Positions 34,831 through 44,297 of a stretch of DNA of 64,000 bases are shown piece by piece. Both the position numbers and the translations under genes were made by a program. The number at the start of each line of letters is the position of its first letter. Within the stretch, counting starts at the first letter, position 1. Below the pieces are notes generated by a model that did not search any database, was not told where the DNA came from, and worked only from the letters and a program-made list of their open reading frames with translations. Source of the stretch: Hyphomonadaceae bacterium (GTDB taxonomy: Bacteria > Pseudomonadota > Alphaproteobacteria > Caulobacterales > Hyphomonadaceae). The stretch spans positions 1 to 64,000 of the forward strand of contig CANJIL010000002.1 in NCBI GenBank assembly GCA_947474455.1. The letters run 5' to 3'.

Positions 34831-35568
34831 ATGCGCGTGTGGATGAGGATAGCGTCTGTCGCGCTTGCTGTGGGCGTCGGCTCGACACGCGGGGCTACGG
34901 CCCAGGACTTCGGGAAGATCGCGTCCGATATCCTTCACAAATCGCTGCCTGGCGACAAAGGCAATCTTTCCAAGGGCGACATAACGCTGGGGTTGAAGGA
35001 AGCGCTAAATGTCGCGAGCGGTCTGGCGTCCGAGCGGTTGAGCGCCAAGGACGGCTTCATGGGCGACGCGGCTGTGCGCATCCCATTGCCCGGCGTCCTG
35101 GGACAGGCGCAGAAAAAGCTGCAACCTTTCGGCATGGCCGGGCCGCTCGATGATCTGCAGATGAAAGTGAACCGCGCCGCAGAGGCGGCTGTGCCAACGG
35201 CAAGCAAGCTCGTCATCGACGCCGTGAAAGCCATGACCCTCGACGACGCCATGAGCATTCTGCGCGGCGGCGACACGGCAGCCACGACTTTCCTCCGCAA
35301 ACGGACCGAAGCCGGCCTGCGGCAATCCTTCCGCCCCTATTTCGACAAGTCTCTGGCAACCTCGGGCGCGCTGGCCGCTATTGACGGCGTCGTGGCGAAA
35401 TACGGGGCAGGACTAGTGAAAACCGACGCAAAGACGTGGCTGGCGGATGCCGCCACGACTGGCGCCCTCGACGGATTGTTCTATTACGTCGCCCGTGAGG
35501 AGCAGGCGATTCGACGCGATCCGGCAAAGCGGACCAGCGATATCCTGCGTAAAGTGTTCGGAGGCTGA
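34831..35568 (+). CDS. DUF4197 secreted protein
   Basis: A 245-residue precursor with a signal peptide (about residues 1-24, ending ATAQD) and a DUF4197 domain. Diagnostic blocks are DITLGLKEALNVASGLASERL, AAVRIPLPGVLGQAQKKLQPF and DAMSILRGGDTAATTFLRKRT, ending GLFYYVAREEQAIRRDPAKRTSDILRKVFG. Family function is unknown; members are periplasmic. ATG 34831 has GGGAGGCG immediately upstream. The alpha/beta hydrolase gene follows after 9 bp. Confidence 0.9.
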   Translation: MRVWMRIASVALAVGVGSTRGATAQDFGKIASDILHKSLPGDKGNLSKGDITLGLKEALNVASGLASERLSAKDGFMGDAAVRIPLPGVLGQAQKKLQPFGMAGPLDDLQMKVNRAAEAAVPTASKLVIDAVKAMTLDDAMSILRGGDTAATTFLRKRTEAGLRQSFRPYFDKSLATSGALAAIDGVVAKYGAGLVKTDAKTWLADAATTGALDGLFYYVAREEQAIRRDPAKRTSDILRKVFGG

Positions 35569-35577
35569 GCGCGCAGG

Positions 35578-36534
35578 ATGCGCAGGTTTCGGATCGACAT
35601 AAAGGATGGTGAAACATCCGGCATCGCGTTCGGCGACCCCGTGCGGCCGGTCGATGTGCTGTGGCTGCACGCGACCGGCTTCAATGCAATCACTTATGAA
35701 TCAATCCTCGAACCACTCGGCAGCCAGATGCATGCGGCGGCGGTGGATTTCCGAGGGCATGGCCGCTCAAAGCTGCCCGTCAATCCGCGCAAGCTGAAAT
35801 CGTGGAACAGGTTCCGCGATGATATCATCCAGATTCTCGACAAGGTGGCGCCTGATGGCGCGGTGCTCGGCGGGCATTCGATGGGCGCGACGGTGGCGCT
35901 GCTGGTCGCTGGCAAACGGCCAGACCTGGTGCGTGGCCTGGTGTTGGCCGATCCGGTGCTGACGCGGCGCAGCGTCTATCGCGTGTATAACTTCCCGATC
36001 CTCAATATGTTCATCCAGAAGAACCAGCTGGCGAAGAACGCACTGCGCCGTCGCCGCGATTACGGCTCTCCTTCTGAAGCGGCAGAGTCGCTGCGCGGAC
36101 GTGGCGCCTTCAAAACGTGGCGCACACCCTTCCTCGATGACTACGTCGTGGACGGCGTGCTACGACAGGATGACGGGCGGTATTCACTGTCATGCACGCC
36201 GGAATGGGAATCCGCAGTGTTCAGCGCGCAGCGCTACAGGCCTTGGACGGCCATGCGGCGGCTGCGCAAGAAGCGTATCCCGATTGTCGTGTTGCAGGCG
36301 GAAAAGGAATCCACATCGGTTCCCGACGCGGATGTGCGCATACACTCTATCCGCCCCGATGCCGCGATCACCAAAGTGCCCGGCACGACGCACTTCGTTC
36401 CGATGGAGCGGCCGTATGTCGTGCGCGATGCGCTGAAGATGCTCTACGAAGCGGTGATCGAGGGACACCAACTCGTTGATTATGTCGGCGCAGTGCGAAG
36501 AACGATCGACGACAGCGTCGGGATCATGGACTAA
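35578..36534 (+). CDS. Alpha/beta hydrolase
   Basis: A 318-residue hydrolase with the nucleophile elbow GGHSMGATVA, the oxyanion region LWLHATGFNAITY and the catalytic His near the C-terminus in PGTTHFVPMERP. The acid is probably Asp in TSVPDADVRIH. A cap insertion sits between the nucleophile and acid. The substrate is not predictable. It starts 9 bp after the DUF4197 stop, so the two are probably co-transcribed. Its stop is 8 bp from the convergent LpxL-type gene. Confidence 0.9.
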   Translation: MRRFRIDIKDGETSGIAFGDPVRPVDVLWLHATGFNAITYESILEPLGSQMHAAAVDFRGHGRSKLPVNPRKLKSWNRFRDDIIQILDKVAPDGAVLGGHSMGATVALLVAGKRPDLVRGLVLADPVLTRRSVYRVYNFPILNMFIQKNQLAKNALRRRRDYGSPSEAAESLRGRGAFKTWRTPFLDDYVVDGVLRQDDGRYSLSCTPEWESAVFSAQRYRPWTAMRRLRKKRIPIVVLQAEKESTSVPDADVRIHSIRPDAAITKVPGTTHFVPMERPYVVRDALKMLYEAVIEGHQLVDYVGAVRRTIDDSVGIMD

Positions 36535-36542
36535 TAGTGCTG

Positions 36543-37523
36543 CTACATCACGCCGGCTTTGGCCCACGCCGCTTTCGGCCAGCGGTTGTGCATCCAGAAC
36601 CATTGGTCCGGCGCTTCGCGGATAACCGCCTCGGTGAAACGGTTGATGAGCAGCACAGTGTTGTAGATTGCCTTTTCCTCGTCGGGATCGGCGTCCGGTA
36701 TGAGCGGCTCGTGGAACGTCACGCGATAGCGCGCCGGCCCAAGGCGCTTGCATGAAATTGGCAGCAGCGGCGCCTTGAACTTCATGGCGAGCCGCGTGGG
36801 TCCGGGCGCCGTCATAGCATCGTGGCCGAAGAACGGGACGGCAATGCCCTGGTTGAACTTCTGGTCGTTGAGCAGCGCGATCGATTGGCCGCGACCAAGC
36901 GCCCGCATGAGTTCGCGGGTGCCAGCGCCCTTGGGCGTCAACACCTGGATGCCATAGGCGTGACGCGCCTTTGCGATGCGGCGATCGATGTAGGGATTGT
37001 TGGCGGCGCGATAAGTGATCTGGCAGTCGAGTGGCCGATTGCAGATAGCGGAGGCCATCACTTCCCAGTTCGCAAAATGCCCAGTCACGAAGACGACCGG
37101 TTTTTTCGACGCACGGATTGTATCGAGCCGCTCTGCGCCGACAACTTCAATGCGGCTGTCGCGCACATAAGGCTTCATCTTAGCAAGATGAGGCATCTCA
37201 CCTGCCAGGCGGCCGAGATTCTCCCAGGCGCCTTTTGCGCATTCCTCCACCTGCTTCTCCGACCAGTCGGGAAACGCCATGCGAAGATTGCGGATCATCG
37301 AGCGATGTTGGGAAGTTGCCGGGCCGATGGTCTTGAGGATACGGGAGACCGTGTTGGATGCAGCCTCGAGCGACAGGGCCGCCATCGGGTTCCAGTAAAC
37401 CCAATCCCAGGCGAACGCTTCGAGTGACCAGCCGATCTTCGCGCCCAGCGTGCTGCGCTGTTCGTTGTCTAAGTCGACCGGACGGATGAAACGGCCAGCT
37501 TTAGGCCTGCTGTCGTCGTTCAT
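36543..37523 (-). CDS. LpxL/HtrB-type lipid A acyltransferase
   Basis: Lysophospholipid-acyltransferase-family enzyme of 326 residues that adds a secondary acyl chain to Kdo-lipid A at the inner-membrane face. The HX4D/E-type motif appears as TGHFANWEVM. The second conserved block is ALLNDQKFNQGIAVPFFGHDAMTAPGP split around Asp-Gln, and WFWMHNRWP is near the C-terminus, as in lauroyl/myristoyl transferases. Its start overlaps the lpxK stop (ATGA). It is the last gene of the leftward DUF374-waaA-lpxK-lpxL group. Confidence 0.9.
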   Translation of the reverse strand: MNDDSRPKAGRFIRPVDLDNEQRSTLGAKIGWSLEAFAWDWVYWNPMAALSLEAASNTVSRILKTIGPATSQHRSMIRNLRMAFPDWSEKQVEECAKGAWENLGRLAGEMPHLAKMKPYVRDSRIEVVGAERLDTIRASKKPVVFVTGHFANWEVMASAICNRPLDCQITYRAANNPYIDRRIAKARHAYGIQVLTPKGAGTRELMRALGRGQSIALLNDQKFNQGIAVPFFGHDAMTAPGPTRLAMKFKAPLLPISCKRLGPARYRVTFHEPLIPDADPDEEKAIYNTVLLINRFTEAVIREAPDQWFWMHNRWPKAAWAKAGVM

Positions 37524-38503
37524 TGCAGCACGCGGGCGAGCAGTGCGGCGAAGGCGGGCTCATCCTCGAACTTGGCTTCCACAGATGCGCGCAGCACATG
37601 ATCCTTCAAGTCTGGCGAAAGACGCACATGGTCCTTGTCGGTTGTGACGAGGCGGGCGACGCGTTCTTTCGACAGCTTCATGAGGTAGTCGATATCCGAT
37701 CGCGTGAAGGCATGATGGTCCGGAAAAGGCACGCCCTCGGCGAGTTCGACGCCCTCCTGCTTCTGCAGGCTGTCGAAGAAGCGCTCGGGCCGGCCGATGC
37801 CTGCGAAGGCGATGTAGCGCCCGGGCGGCAATGGCGCCAGAGGGACAAGACGTGCCCGCAGCACCACGCCACTGAAGTTTTTAAGCGCGGCCGGTGTTTC
37901 GCCTTCGCCCATCAGCACGACAGCATCGGCGCGCGCAAGGCCTTCGGCCACGGGTTCGCGCAATGGACCTTTTGGGAAGACGTGGCCATTGCCGATGGGG
38001 TTTGCGGCATCGACGACGATGATGGAAAGAGATTTTCGTAAACTGGGATTCTGGTGGCCGTCGTCCATGACAATGATCTGGACGCCGTCGAGCTTCATGC
38101 TTGTCGCGCCGAGCGGACGATCCTTCGATATCCACGCTTCACCACTAGCCGCCAGCATCAGCGGCTCGTCCCCTACCTCGCCGGCGGCATGCACGCCTGG
38201 GTCGACGCGATGTGGGCCTTCCATATTGCCGCCATAGCCGCGCGAAAGGCTCGCCGCCTTGAGACCTTTTGACAGGTAGTATTTGCGCGCCGCTGCCGTG
38301 ACAGGCGTCTTGCCGGCGCCGCCAAGCGTCAGGTTGCCGATGCAGACGACGGGTACGCCTACGTCTTCAGGCGTCGCGTTTGCGATCCGCCGCTTGCCGG
38401 CCCACGTGTAGATCATCGAAAGCGGCGTGAGCAGCAGCTTGATCATGGGCGCCGAGGCGCGAGAGCGCTTGTCAGTCACCGTCCAGAAGTGCGGTTCACG
38501 CAT
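37520..38503 (-). CDS. lpxK: Tetraacyldisaccharide 4'-kinase LpxK
   Basis: Phosphorylates the 4' position of the lipid A disaccharide. The 327-residue protein has the Walker-type motif VCIGNLTLGGAGKTPV near residue 54, the SRGYGG block, VGDEPLMLA, and the catalytic/DD region MDDGHQNPSL. The C-terminus carries HHAFTRSDI. ATG 38503 overlaps the waaA stop by 8 bp, and the gene overlaps the LpxL-type start by four, so the operon is translationally coupled throughout. Confidence 0.95.
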   Translation of the reverse strand: MREPHFWTVTDKRSRASAPMIKLLLTPLSMIYTWAGKRRIANATPEDVGVPVVCIGNLTLGGAGKTPVTAAARKYYLSKGLKAASLSRGYGGNMEGPHRVDPGVHAAGEVGDEPLMLAASGEAWISKDRPLGATSMKLDGVQIIVMDDGHQNPSLRKSLSIIVVDAANPIGNGHVFPKGPLREPVAEGLARADAVVLMGEGETPAALKNFSGVVLRARLVPLAPLPPGRYIAFAGIGRPERFFDSLQKQEGVELAEGVPFPDHHAFTRSDIDYLMKLSKERVARLVTTDKDHVRLSPDLKDHVLRASVEAKFEDEPAFAALLARVLQ

Positions 38504-39770
38504 GAGCGGCCGCCGGCAACATGGCTTCGATCGCATCGAGCGTTCGTTCGAAAGGCGCGCGCGAAGCGGAGAATAAGGACTCAACCACCGGCATTGGTTG
38601 TGGCTGACCGAGCGCCGCGAGCCAATAATCCGATAGCTCCTGATAAGTGCGGCCAACAACAAGCGCGCCGGTCTTTTCCATCGCCTCGAACGTCTCGCGA
38701 AAATTGAATCCGTGCGGGCCGGTGAAAACGCGCTTTCCAAGTTGCACCGGTTCGACCGGATTGTGGCCGCCGATCCCTTCGGCAGTCGCGCCGCCGAGAT
38801 AGACTGCGTCCGAGATCGCATACCAGAACAGCAATTCTCCGATCGTGTCCGCGACCAGCACGTCAATCTCCGGCCCCGGCGCGGACCGGTGCTTGGACCA
38901 TTGCTGTGTCGTCACTCCGCGCTCGCGCATTAACGACACGATGGCGCCACCTCGGTCGGGATGGCGCGGGACGAGGATCATCAATACACCGGGCTTGCGC
39001 ATCCGGATCTGGACAAACGCGTCGAGCGCAACTTCCTCCTCACCGGGATGAGTGGAGGCGCCCAGCACGATCGGCCGTCCGTTCGTGCGGACCCGGAAAT
39101 CGGCCACCTTCTCCGGCGAGGGGCCTTCGACGGCGGAGGCGATCTTGAGGTTGCCCACAATCTCGATACGACGGCCAGTCGCTGCGTGAATGCCGCTCGC
39201 CGTGAGCTGGTCGGCTGCACCCATGAAGCCAAATGTAGCGAACACTTCCCGGGCGGCGGCGCGACGACCGTGCCAGCTTTTCAGCGTCTTTTCGGTCATC
39301 CGCGCGTTGACCAACGCAGCCGGTACGTTGTGCTGCTTCAGTGCGCCGAGCATGTTCGGCCAAATCTCGCCTTCGGCAAACACGGCGGCATCAGGCTTCC
39401 AGTGCAACAGAAAGGCTTCCACAGCCTTGGGGCCATCGACCGGCGCCATCTGGTGGATCACGCGGGGCGGCGCCCATGCGGCGATCATGTCGGCGGAAGT
39501 TGTCGTCTGCGTCGTGACGAGAGCGCTTGCATCAGCGCGCCGTTTGCGCAGCGCCGAGAACACGTCGAGCAGCAGGCGCGATTCTCCTACACTGGCGGCA
39601 TGCATCCAGATCAGCGGCCCCGCTGGCCGCGCAAACTGCGAGACGCCGAAACGCTCGCCGATGCGGTCGGGGTTCTCCTTGCCCTTCTTGATGCGCTGCT
39701 CGACCAACCACGGAGCGAGCGGTTCAAGCAGGCGCGTTCCAAGACGATAGAGCGCTAGCGAAGCGGTCAC
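38496..39770 (-). CDS. waaA: 3-deoxy-D-manno-octulosonic acid transferase WaaA
   Basis: GT-B glycosyltransferase that adds Kdo to lipid A. The 424-residue protein has the N-terminal membrane anchor region YRLGTRLLEPLAPWLVEQR, IWMHAASVGES, the FAEGEIWPNML catalytic block and GGATAEGIGGHNPVEP in the CMP-Kdo binding half. The start is a GTG at 39770, which overlaps the TGA of the upstream DUF374 gene (GTGA). The frame remains open far upstream, but those residues belong to a shadow reading of DUF374. Confidence 0.94.
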   Translation of the reverse strand: MTASLALYRLGTRLLEPLAPWLVEQRIKKGKENPDRIGERFGVSQFARPAGPLIWMHAASVGESRLLLDVFSALRKRRADASALVTTQTTTSADMIAAWAPPRVIHQMAPVDGPKAVEAFLLHWKPDAAVFAEGEIWPNMLGALKQHNVPAALVNARMTEKTLKSWHGRRAAAREVFATFGFMGAADQLTASGIHAATGRRIEIVGNLKIASAVEGPSPEKVADFRVRTNGRPIVLGASTHPGEEEVALDAFVQIRMRKPGVLMILVPRHPDRGGAIVSLMRERGVTTQQWSKHRSAPGPEIDVLVADTIGELLFWYAISDAVYLGGATAEGIGGHNPVEPVQLGKRVFTGPHGFNFRETFEAMEKTGALVVGRTYQELSDYWLAALGQPQPMPVVESLFSASRAPFERTLDAIEAMLPAAAHA

Positions 39771-40570
39771 GTGCCGCGATGCTCCATCACGGCCTCTGGC
39801 TCTTCGACAGAAGGCAAGGGCTCGGCAGGCTCGGTGTTCGCCTCTGTTTTCGGGACCAGCACAGTGTCTGGCGCGAGGCCGCAGAGCTCGTCGGCGCGTG
39901 CGGTCGCCGCCTTGAGCGCGATTTCGACGCGCTGGCGTAGTTCTTCGGAATCCATGCTCTTCGAGGTGGGGATCGGCTCGGGGATCACAACCGCGCCGCG
40001 TGCGAAAGGCCTTGGCCAGAGAAGGCGGTCCCAAGTGTCGAGGCGCTTCGCGTGAGCGGAGAGGCCGTAGATCACGATGGGCGCGCCCATCTGTTGTGCA
40101 AGCTTGATCGTGCCGATGCCTACGACTTCGCGCGGACCTTTTGGGCCGTCGATTGTCATAACGATGCAGCCGCCCTTCTTCATCACCTCCATCGACTCGC
40201 GCGCCGCGGAGACGCCGCGTTTGCTCTTGTCGCTGCGGCCTGAAGAGGAGCCGCGGATGATATGGAGGCCGAGCCATGTGCCGGCACGCTTGGTGAACTC
40301 ACCATCTCTCGAAGGCGAAACCATCAAAGTGGCCGGGTGGGGCGGCTTCGGCCATTTCGGCCGTTCACGGATCTGGATGTACGGCATCAGAAGGATGCGT
40401 GAGTGCCAGGTCGCGGCGACCCAGCCCTGCGGCTTGTCCCATATGTTGCGCACATGCTCCATCCCTTCCACGCGCCAGCGCATGGTGTGCGAGAGGATGG
40501 ACATGTAAGCCCAGATCAACGTGCCCCCGATCCAGGGAATCACAGGTGACTGGCTGCGACGCTTCGACAT
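39767..40570 (-). CDS. DUF374 lysophospholipid acyltransferase-like protein
   Basis: A 267-residue protein of the DUF374 family, which is related to glycerolipid acyltransferases and often sits at the head of the Kdo/lipid A operon in alphaproteobacteria. Conserved blocks are ATWHSRILLMP, SPSRDGEF, RGSSSGRSDK and TIDGPKGPREV. One N-terminal membrane segment (IPWIGGTLIWAYMSIL) is visible. The C-terminal 35 residues are Pro/Glu-rich and variable. It is the first gene of the leftward operon, divergent from the Cys-phosphatase. Confidence 0.87.
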   Translation of the reverse strand: MSKRRSQSPVIPWIGGTLIWAYMSILSHTMRWRVEGMEHVRNIWDKPQGWVAATWHSRILLMPYIQIRERPKWPKPPHPATLMVSPSRDGEFTKRAGTWLGLHIIRGSSSGRSDKSKRGVSAARESMEVMKKGGCIVMTIDGPKGPREVVGIGTIKLAQQMGAPIVIYGLSAHAKRLDTWDRLLWPRPFARGAVVIPEPIPTSKSMDSEELRQRVEIALKAATARADELCGLAPDTVLVPKTEANTEPAEPLPSVEEPEAVMEHRGT

Positions 40571-40687
40571 GAGCCGCTATATACTCCCTGATGCGCGGCC
40601 CGCCAGACTTTGACAGCTGCGACGCATCTTCCTGCGATAGCCTCACCGCCTTGCAATCCCGGCCAGAAACGGCATCTAGCGGGCAAC

Positions 40688-41377
40688 ATGAGCAGCGGCG
40701 CAGCCACAATGGCCTTTCCGATCAACCTCGCGACCCCGGCCGGCCGTCGCCGAGCCCGGAACGAATTGATCTGGGGCGACCACGGTTTCCTGCGGCTGCA
40801 CTTCCGGAATCTGCACCAGATCTCGGAGGAGATGTACCGGGCCAACCAACCCTCGCCGGAGCATATCGCCCGCTACGCCAAGGAGCTCGGGCTCAAGACC
40901 ATCATCAACCTGCGGGGGAAGAGCCCAAAGGGCTATTACCTTCTTGAAAGGGAAGCCTGCGACCGCAACGGAATCGAGCTGGTCGATTTCCAGATGTTCT
41001 CGCGTGAAATCCCGGCCCCGGAAAATGTGCTGGCGGCGCGTAACCTCTTTGATTCCATCGCCTATCCGGCCCTGATGCACTGTAAGTCGGGCGCGGATCG
41101 GGCGGGGATAATGGCCGTGCTCTATCAGCACTTCCGCAGGGGACAGCCTATCGATGACGCGATGGAGATGCTTTCGCGGAAATACCTGCACATCCGGCAG
41201 GGAAAAACCGGCATTCTGGATGCTTTCTTCGAAACCTACCTGGCGGAAGGCGCCCCAAAGGGCCTTACATTCCTGCAGTGGGTAGAGGCAGGCTATGATC
41301 GTGCGGCCATGAAAGCGACGTTCCTGAAGACGCGCAAGTCGAAGATCGACATCGATCAGTTACTTCGCCGCGAATAA
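40688..41377 (+). CDS. Cys-based phosphatase (tyrosine/dual-specificity type)
   Basis: A 229-residue protein with the phosphatase signature HCKSGADRAG (Cys132, Arg138, the Cx5R P-loop) and the upstream general-acid region VDFQMFSREIP. It has no signal peptide, so it is probably cytoplasmic. The substrate could be protein, sugar or lipid phosphate; its position beside the lipid A operon suggests an envelope-related role, by inference only. ATG 40688 is preferred; ATG 40709 also fits. It is divergent from DUF374, 117 bp apart. Confidence 0.87.
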   Translation: MSSGAATMAFPINLATPAGRRRARNELIWGDHGFLRLHFRNLHQISEEMYRANQPSPEHIARYAKELGLKTIINLRGKSPKGYYLLEREACDRNGIELVDFQMFSREIPAPENVLAARNLFDSIAYPALMHCKSGADRAGIMAVLYQHFRRGQPIDDAMEMLSRKYLHIRQGKTGILDAFFETYLAEGAPKGLTFLQWVEAGYDRAAMKATFLKTRKSKIDIDQLLRRE

Positions 41378-41473
41378 CGGCAAATACATACACCCTGACA
41401 GATAGCGGAAAAAAGCGTTCGCTTGTGGACTTGGCAACGGCTAGAAAGACAGTCGGTACGCGTGGAGGGGTTC

Positions 41474-41791
41474 ATGAAGTTCTTTATCATCAACAGTTTC
41501 CGCTTTCTCGTTTACATCGCTTACTTCGGGATCATCGCGCTTTACGCGTTCGGGGCCTATATCGAGCGAGCCCAGATCCAGGAAATCATCTCCAAACTGA
41601 CGGGCGGCGGCGTGTTGCCGACTGGCCAGATCGATCCGGGTATGGTGCTGCAGCCGTCCGGGCTCGCTGCTCTGTCGATCGTGGCCGGCCTGATCATGGG
41701 CTGGGTCGCCGCGACGCTCGTCTGCGGCGTGCTGGTCACGTTGCTGGACATCCGGGACGATATCAACGACCGCCTGCCGCGCGCAAAATAA
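41474..41791 (+). CDS. Two-helix membrane protein, unknown
   Basis: A 105-residue protein starting MKFFIINSFRFLVYIAYFGII, with a first membrane helix at about residues 8-27 and a second at about 68-92 (LAALSIVAGLIMGWVAATLVCGVLVTLL, split by Gly). The C-terminus is charged. The short loop between carries a Gly-Gly-Gly and Pro. A GGAGGGG ribosome-binding site lies just upstream of ATG 41474. I do not recognise a family. It sits between the phosphatase and the PmbA/TldE gene. Confidence 0.66.
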   Translation: MKFFIINSFRFLVYIAYFGIIALYAFGAYIERAQIQEIISKLTGGGVLPTGQIDPGMVLQPSGLAALSIVAGLIMGWVAATLVCGVLVTLLDIRDDINDRLPRAK

Positions 41792-41891
41792 CGCAGCGGC
41801 AATCAATGATCGAGGCGCTGGCGACAAACGTCGGCGCCTCTTCTTTTTTGCCGCTCTTGGCCTTTCGCGTTCGCCGCTTCAAATAGGGCCC

Positions 41892-43229
41892 ATGACCTCA
41901 GCTCACGCCGATCTGCTTCAGTCCCTCATTGCAACAACGCTCAAGGCCGGCGCGGATGCTGCCGATGCTAGACTATCCGAGAATGCAAGCCTGTCGGTGG
42001 AAGTGCGCAATGGCGAGCTGGAGGGCGTCGAACGTGAGGAGTCACGCGGGATCGCGCTGCGGGCGCTGGTCGGACGCCGTCAGGCGGCGGTTTCGGGCAC
42101 AGACCTGTCGCCGGACGCGCTGAAGGCGCTTAGCGAGCGCGTGGTGGCGATGGCCAAGCTGGCCCCGGAAGACAAATATTGCGGGCTCGCTGACGCGAGC
42201 GAAATCGCAAGGGATCATCCAGATCTGCAGCTCGATTGCGACGACACGCCGGAGGCCGAAGAGCTGGAACGGCGTGGCGTCGTGATGGAAGAAGCCGCCA
42301 TGGCGATCGCAGGCGTCAAGCAGATGTCGCACTGCGGCGCGTCATGGGCGACCGGCAGTTCATGGCTTGCGGCGTCCAACGGGTTCTTCGCACACAAGAC
42401 ATCAGGTTATTCCTCGATGGCGGCTGTCGCGATCTCAGAGCGTGACGGCGCGATGGAGCGCGACCACGAAAGCTCGTCCGAGCGCGTACTCGCTAAGCAC
42501 AAATCTCCCGAATGGATAGGTCGCGAGGCCGGGCGGCGCGCGGCAGCTCGCCTTGGCGCACGCAAGCTCGACAGCCAGACCGCGCCGGTGATCTTCGAGA
42601 ATCGCCTTTCAAGCAGGCTGCTAGGCGCGTTCGTCGGCGCCATTTCAGGGCCTGCGATTGCGCGAGGCGTGTCATTCTTGAAGGACCGAATGGAAAAACC
42701 GGTCTTCGCGCCCGGCGTCAATGTGATCGATGATCCGCTCCGGCTCGCCGGTTTCGGCTCCCGCGCGTTCGATGGCGAGGGCAGGCCGGTGAAGCGCACG
42801 GCGCTGGTGGACCATGGCGTGCTGACCCAGTGGCTGCTCAACGGTCCGGCTGCGCGCCAGCTGGGGCTTGCGCCCAATGGTTTCGCCAGCATGGGTTTCG
42901 GCGACCCTCCAGGCGTCACGACTTCGAATCTCGAGATTCAACCGGGAAATCGTTCGCTTGCGCAACTCATGAAGGATGCGGGGAAGGGGTTGCTCGTGAC
43001 CGATATGTTCGGTCCTTCCCTCAATCCCAACACCGGCGATTATTCCGTTGGCGTTTCCGGTTTCTGGTTTGAGAATGGCGAGCGGGCTTATCCGGTATCC
43101 GAAGTGACGGTGGCTGGCGACATTCCGGCCATGCTGTTGCGCGCGATTCCCGCATCGGATCTTGAAATCCGCGGCTCGACGAATGCCCCCAGCCTGCTCA
43201 TTGATGGGATGGCCCTTGCCGGCCGGTGA
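41892..43229 (+). CDS. PmbA/TldE-family metallopeptidase subunit
   Basis: A 445-residue protein of the TldD/PmbA family. Conserved features are LSVEVRNGELEGVEREESRGIALRA, GASWATGSSWLAASNGF, and the C-terminal DMFGPSLNPNTGDYSVGVSGFW block. I see no HExxxH zinc motif, which fits TldE/PmbA rather than TldD. The TldD/E complex is a protease that processes antitoxins and bacteriocins; a TldD partner is not in the window. It overlaps the following inositol-phosphatase-family gene by 26 bp. Confidence 0.92.
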   Translation: MTSAHADLLQSLIATTLKAGADAADARLSENASLSVEVRNGELEGVEREESRGIALRALVGRRQAAVSGTDLSPDALKALSERVVAMAKLAPEDKYCGLADASEIARDHPDLQLDCDDTPEAEELERRGVVMEEAAMAIAGVKQMSHCGASWATGSSWLAASNGFFAHKTSGYSSMAAVAISERDGAMERDHESSSERVLAKHKSPEWIGREAGRRAAARLGARKLDSQTAPVIFENRLSSRLLGAFVGAISGPAIARGVSFLKDRMEKPVFAPGVNVIDDPLRLAGFGSRAFDGEGRPVKRTALVDHGVLTQWLLNGPAARQLGLAPNGFASMGFGDPPGVTTSNLEIQPGNRSLAQLMKDAGKGLLVTDMFGPSLNPNTGDYSVGVSGFWFENGERAYPVSEVTVAGDIPAMLLRAIPASDLEIRGSTNAPSLLIDGMALAGR

Positions 43230-44049
43230 CGCACTCGACGCAGATTTGACGCTGCTGCAGGATCTCGCGCTGCTCAAGGCAGTGGCGCGGGAAGCCGGGC
43301 AGTTGGCGCTGGACTGGCTGCGCCGGGGCGCCAGAGCGTGGAGCAAGTCGCCTGGCAATCCGGTCACCGAGGCGGACATCGCCGTCAACGACCTTATTTC
43401 CAAACGATTGCGCAGCGCGCGGCCGAAATACGGCTGGCTGTCGGAAGAAACGAGAGACAATCCAGCCGACCGCACGCAGGACAAGGTCTGGGTTGTCGAT
43501 CCGATCGACGGCACAAAGGCGTTCGTGAAGGGCGATACCGGTTTCTGCGTTGCTATTGCCCGGATCGATCGCGGAGAACCCGTTGCCGGCGTGGTGTACA
43601 ATCCGAACTTCGATGAATTGCTGCACGCCCGGATGCGCGGCGGCGCGTTCCTCAACGACCGCCCGATACGGGTGACGCAGCGGTCAAAAATTGGCTGCCG
43701 CATGGTGGGGCAGCCGGATGTATTCGCGAGCGCTGACGCAGCTGTCCGATGGCCCGGCATTGAGCTGATCACGCCCATGCCGAACGCGGTTGCCTGGCGG
43801 CTCTGCCTGGTCGCCGCCGGCAGGTGGGACGCCGCCGTGGCTATGAATCCCAAGAATGACTGGGACCTTGCCGCCGCCGTTCTCCTGGTGCGCGAGGCAG
43901 GCGGGATTGCTACGGATCGTGACGGCCAACCCCTTGTTTTTAACCGCCCATCCGTGATTCAGCGCGGCGTGGTGGCCGCTGGCGCCGCTCTTCACCCCCT
44001 GATAATGGGGGGGCTGCAAACTTTGCCTTCCTTTCAGGACCGACAATGA
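43204..44049 (+). CDS. Inositol-monophosphatase/CysQ family phosphatase
   Basis: Li-sensitive metal-dependent phosphatase fold, 281 residues. Metal ligands appear as SEET, then VDPIDGTKAFVKG, and NDWDLAAAVLLVREAGG near the C-terminus. Substrate could be inositol or histidinol phosphate or 3'-phosphoadenosine phosphates. ATG 43204 lies inside the PmbA gene; the overlap is real because the family N-terminus begins soon after. The next gene (DUF4170) overlaps its stop by four bases. Confidence 0.92.
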   Translation: MGWPLPAGDALDADLTLLQDLALLKAVAREAGQLALDWLRRGARAWSKSPGNPVTEADIAVNDLISKRLRSARPKYGWLSEETRDNPADRTQDKVWVVDPIDGTKAFVKGDTGFCVAIARIDRGEPVAGVVYNPNFDELLHARMRGGAFLNDRPIRVTQRSKIGCRMVGQPDVFASADAAVRWPGIELITPMPNAVAWRLCLVAAGRWDAAVAMNPKNDWDLAAAVLLVREAGGIATDRDGQPLVFNRPSVIQRGVVAAGAALHPLIMGGLQTLPSFQDRQ

Positions 44050-44297
44050 CTTCCAATACGCCCGATAAGCAGCTCCTCCACCTCGTCATTGGAGGCGAAC
44101 TCAAGGATCTGGACCGCCTCGAATTTCAGGATCTGAACGAAATACATTTCGTCGGCGCCTATCCGAATTACCGTGCAGCGCTAGACGCCTGGCGAGGCGC
44201 CGCCCAGCGGACGGTCGACAACGCCCAGATGCGCTACTTCATCCTCCACGCTCACCGGCTGCTCGATCCGGGAACCGGCAAGCACTACGATGCCTGA
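44046..44297 (+). CDS. DUF4170 small protein
   Basis: An 83-residue protein matching DUF4170, a short alphaproteobacterial family encoded between the phosphatase and lipid A genes. Key block: EIHFVGAYPNYRAALDAWRGAAQ. It has no signal or membrane segment. Its ATG overlaps the upstream stop (ATGA), and its stop overlaps the ABC transporter start, so the four genes are tightly coupled. Function is unknown. Confidence 0.9.
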   Translation: MTSNTPDKQLLHLVIGGELKDLDRLEFQDLNEIHFVGAYPNYRAALDAWRGAAQRTVDNAQMRYFILHAHRLLDPGTGKHYDA